From Trichocoleus sp. FACHB-40 (GTDB taxonomy: Bacteria > Cyanobacteriota > Cyanobacteriia > Cyanobacteriales > FACHB-T130), in assembly GCF_014695915.1 (NCBI RefSeq), contig NZ_JACJPF010000051.1, positions 1-55,019 of the forward strand: a stretch of DNA of 55,019 bases, read 5' to 3'. Shown here in pieces: positions 53,026 through 55,019 of this stretch. Below the pieces are notes generated by a model that saw only the letters and a program-made list of their open reading frames with translations, was not told the DNA's origin and searched no databases. Both the position numbers and the translations under genes were made by a program. Each line of letters begins with the position of its first letter. Position 1 is the stretch's first letter.

Positions 53026-53102
53026 AAAAGTAACTCTCATGCAGCCTGCTCTTCCTCTGCGTACTTTCTTGCCTGGAGCGGTTCAATTTTTTTTAACTAA
53101 CC

Positions 53103-53915
53103 ATGATTGATCAAAAACTTGAGCAACTGAAAACCTTATTTGCAGAAATGGAAATGGCTCTGATTGCCTATTCCGGAGGCGTCGATAGCACCTTAGTTGC
53201 CAAGATTTCACATGACGTTTTAGGCGATCGCGCCTTAGCCGTAACCGCCGTTTCTCCTTCTCTTCTTCCAGAAGAACTAGAAGATGCTCGTATCCAAGCA
53301 GCAGCAATTGGAATTGCCCATAAAGTCGTGCAAACTCACGAAATGGACAACCCCAACTACACCTCGAATCCTGTCAATCGCTGCTATTTCTGCAAAAGCG
53401 AACTGCACGACACCCTGAAACCGTTAGCCCTTGAACTCGGTTATCCCTACGTCGTGGATGGTGTCAACGCCGACGATTTAGGAGACTATAGACCAGGAAT
53501 TCAGGCGGCGAAAGAACGAGGAGCGCGATCGCCCTTAGCAGAACTCACAATAAGCAAAGCCGAAGTACGTCAAATCTCCAAACAATTAGGACTTTCCTGG
53601 TGGGATAAGCCCGCTCAACCCTGTCTGAGTTCCCGCTTCCCCTACGGCGAAGAAATCACCGTCAGCAAACTGCAACGAGTCGGAAGAGCCGAAATTTATC
53701 TGCGTAAGCTAGGTTTATCTAATCTCCGAGTCCGTTCCGATGGCGATACGGCCAAAATTGAGTTATCACCAGAGCAAATCAAAGAATTTGTCTTAACCAC
53801 CGATTTACCAACTCTAGTTTCCGCCTTTCAGGAATTCGGCTTTATCTACGTCACCCTCGATTTAGAAGGCTACCGCAGCGGCAAATTAAATCAAGTTTTG
53901 TTGCAGAAAGTCTAA
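53103..53915 (+). CDS. larE: ATP-dependent sacrificial sulfur transferase LarE
   Basis: A 270-residue PP-loop ATPase. The P-loop S-G-G-V-D-S is at 24-29; the sulfur-donating cysteine of the family is Cys174 in A-Q-P-C-L-S-S-R-F-P-Y-G. An additional C-Y-F-C pair (94, 97) lies in the middle. LarE sulfurates the pyridinium-dithiocarboxylate precursor of the nickel-pincer nucleotide cofactor of lactate racemase, sacrificing its cysteine sulfur. larA, larB and larC are not in the window, so the partner genes must be elsewhere or the protein serves another sulfuration. Confidence 0.88.
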   Translation: MIDQKLEQLKTLFAEMEMALIAYSGGVDSTLVAKISHDVLGDRALAVTAVSPSLLPEELEDARIQAAAIGIAHKVVQTHEMDNPNYTSNPVNRCYFCKSELHDTLKPLALELGYPYVVDGVNADDLGDYRPGIQAAKERGARSPLAELTISKAEVRQISKQLGLSWWDKPAQPCLSSRFPYGEEITVSKLQRVGRAEIYLRKLGLSNLRVRSDGDTAKIELSPEQIKEFVLTTDLPTLVSAFQEFGFIYVTLDLEGYRSGKLNQVLLQKV

Positions 53916-53963
53916 CGCCGTCAATGCGTCTTGAACCTCCCAAGCCGCTTAAACCTAACTTTC

Positions 53964-53994
53964 TCTCGTTAAGAGTCTCTGACTCTTAACGAGA
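53964..53994 (+). terminator. 13-bp perfect stem-loop downstream of larE
   Basis: TCTCGTTAAGAGT (53964-53976) pairs exactly with 53982-53994 over a 5-base loop. No T-run follows on the plus strand, so intrinsic termination is uncertain; it may belong to the dispersed palindromes. Confidence 0.5.
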
Positions 53995-54122
53995 ACTTGG
54001 CAGAACCTCCAGTTGTGAAGGTCGAGACTCTACCTTGAAGGGGAGCATTCCCAGTCTTTGGCTTTTAACGAGTCAAGGAAAATATTGGGTAGTTCATAAA
54101 CAAAATCGCGCTAAAAAAACAT

Positions 54123-54815
54123 ATGGGATTAAAGCTTGAAAGTGTCATTCCTTGGGGACGTTCATTAAAAGAATATAGTGGGATGTTTCACCTAACTCCT
54201 GACGACCTCCAAAGGACAATTCTTGATTGTGCTGGTGGCCCTGCCAGCTTTAATATTGAGATGACACGCCAAGGGTACAAAGTTATATCTTGCGATCCTG
54301 TCTATCAGTTTACCGCCAGTGAAATTCAACAGCGTATCCAAGAAACCTACCAACAAGTTATAGACGGCGTTCAAGCCAACCTCGACAGATACGTTTGGCA
54401 GAATATCCAGTCACCAGAACAAATGGGGAAAATTCGGATGTTAGCCATGCAGCAATTTCTCGAAGACTTGCCCTTAGGAATTCAACAAAAGCGATACATA
54501 ACCGCTGAATTACCTGTTTTGCCCTTCAAGTCCAATCAATTTGATTTAGCCTTGTGCGGTCATTTCTTATTTACCTATTCTGATTTTCTCTCACAAGACT
54601 TTCACATCAACTCAATTATCGAACTTTGCCGCGTTGCCAAAGAAGTGCGAATTTTTCCCCTTTTGCATCTTTCTGGAGAAGCGTCACCAATGCTTGTGCC
54701 AGTTATGAAAGAATTAGAAGCACAAGGCTACAACTTGGAAATAAAACAAGTACCTTATGAATTTCAAAAAGGTGGCAACCAAATGTTGCGGGTATTGCAA
54801 AAAAATGAGGAGTAA
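54123..54815 (+). CDS. SAM-dependent methyltransferase-like protein
   Basis: A 230-residue Rossmann-type protein. The SAM-binding motif I is I-L-D-C-A-G-G-P-A-S-F, followed by V-I-S-C-D-P-V-Y (motif II acidic end). Later E-L-P-V-L-P-F and F-D-L-A-L-C-G-H-F-L-F correspond to the post-motif strands of class I methyltransferases. The region between the motifs is longer than usual. Substrate unknown. The ATG is used although it lacks a strong Shine-Dalgarno. No clear functional link to larE upstream. Confidence 0.75.
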   Translation: MGLKLESVIPWGRSLKEYSGMFHLTPDDLQRTILDCAGGPASFNIEMTRQGYKVISCDPVYQFTASEIQQRIQETYQQVIDGVQANLDRYVWQNIQSPEQMGKIRMLAMQQFLEDLPLGIQQKRYITAELPVLPFKSNQFDLALCGHFLFTYSDFLSQDFHINSIIELCRVAKEVRIFPLLHLSGEASPMLVPVMKELEAQGYNLEIKQVPYEFQKGGNQMLRVLQKNEE

Positions 54816-54838
54816 TGAGTTAGGGATTAATAGAAATA

Positions 54839-54898
54839 CAGCAATTCAAGGGTTGGGTGCGATACATCTTTAGGGACATGGCAATGCCATGTCCCTAC
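54839..54898 (-). repeat. Dispersed palindromic repeat, copy C
   Basis: CAGCAATTCAAGGGTTGGGT then GCGATACATC, followed by the palindrome TAGGGACATGG...CCATGTCCCTA. Same family and orientation as copy A (9902-9963), inverse to copy B (19292-19354). Sits 24 bases after the methyltransferase stop. Confidence 0.78.
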
Positions 54899-54937
54899 CA
54901 AGCAGAAATGTTGAATGTTAAGAAAACTTCATAAAAA

Positions 54938-54969
54938 TTAGCCCAAAATCATGATATTTTTTGGGCTAA
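54938..54969 (-). terminator. Rho-independent terminator for a minus-strand gene beyond the window
   Basis: On the minus strand TTAGCCCAAAA pairs with TTTTGGGCTAA and is followed directly by TTTTTA, a proper intrinsic terminator. It implies a minus-strand gene entering from the right. An open minus-strand frame ends at TAA 54973-54975 (last residues E-A-N-K-I-N), but too little is visible to assign it. Confidence 0.65.
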
Positions 54970-55019
54970 ACCTTAATTAATCTTATTAGCTTCCATGATA
55001 TTTTCATTTCCTCGTCTTG

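Noticed and set aside
54973-55019. C-terminal codons of a minus-strand gene entering from the right edge
   Set aside because: Two minus-strand frames are open here and only about 15 codons are visible; supported only indirectly by the terminator at 54938-54969.

Overview
The window comes from a filamentous cyanobacterium, probably a non-heterocystous Oscillatoriales-type genome (Microcoleus/Oscillatoria-like). The support is: many HIP1 octamers (GCGATCGC) on both strands, a fraC-fraD-fraE filament-integrity operon, a principal cyanobacterial sigma factor, a one-helix high-light-inducible protein, and several cyanobacterial DUF families (DUF4079, DUF1995, DUF4330). It is chromosomal, mostly housekeeping DNA, with one accessory island and many dispersed palindromic repeats.

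Layout. 0-9.4 kb: envelope and sugar genes (GT-C glycosyltransferase, BcsA-like GT2 synthase with a degenerate PilZ domain), a DMT exporter, a DM13 lipoprotein plus DUF4079 membrane protein (possible redox pair), a Tat-exported S66 carboxypeptidase and a HAD hydrolase. 10-18.3 kb: NDH-2-type quinone reductase, two decayed small genes, a phospholipase-D/EF-hand/HhH lipoprotein, a cysteine desulfurase, and a type II restriction-modification pair with a 4-bp overlap. 18.5-29.6 kb: GNAT, MiaE, PPP phosphatase, M48 protease, DUF4330, alpha/beta hydrolase, polysaccharide deacetylase, SigA. 29.7-42.6 kb: HLIP, GH15/phosphorylase-kinase-like protein, orphan histidine kinase, DUF2267 protein, TPR protein with a 180-bp tandem repeat upstream, divergent sigma factor, LysRS with a KTSC domain.

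42.9-45.8 kb is an AT-rich accessory island. It holds a two-gene unit of an ABC/AAA ATPase, split by a frameshift in a T8 run, and a TOPRIM/RloB-like protein. This resembles ATPase-plus-TOPRIM defence systems such as PARIS or RloAB without clearly being any of them. Next to it lies an orphan polymorphic-toxin C-terminus (AHH/HNH-like) with its Imm30-type immunity gene, bracketed by two 46-bp HIP1-containing direct repeats.

46-55 kb: XRE regulator, a gene broken by a small mobile element, a tandemly duplicated cobalamin adenosyltransferase-like protein, fraCDE, a hybrid histidine kinase, LarE and a methyltransferase.

The cleanest new structural finding is a 91-bp MITE-like element present twice (7386-7476 and 47662-47752). 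The copies differ at 4 positions, have 10-bp terminal inverted repeats, and each is flanked by a perfect 8-bp target duplication. Copy 2 interrupts a reading frame that is restored when the element and one duplication are removed in silico. No tRNA, rRNA, transposase gene or CRISPR array was seen.
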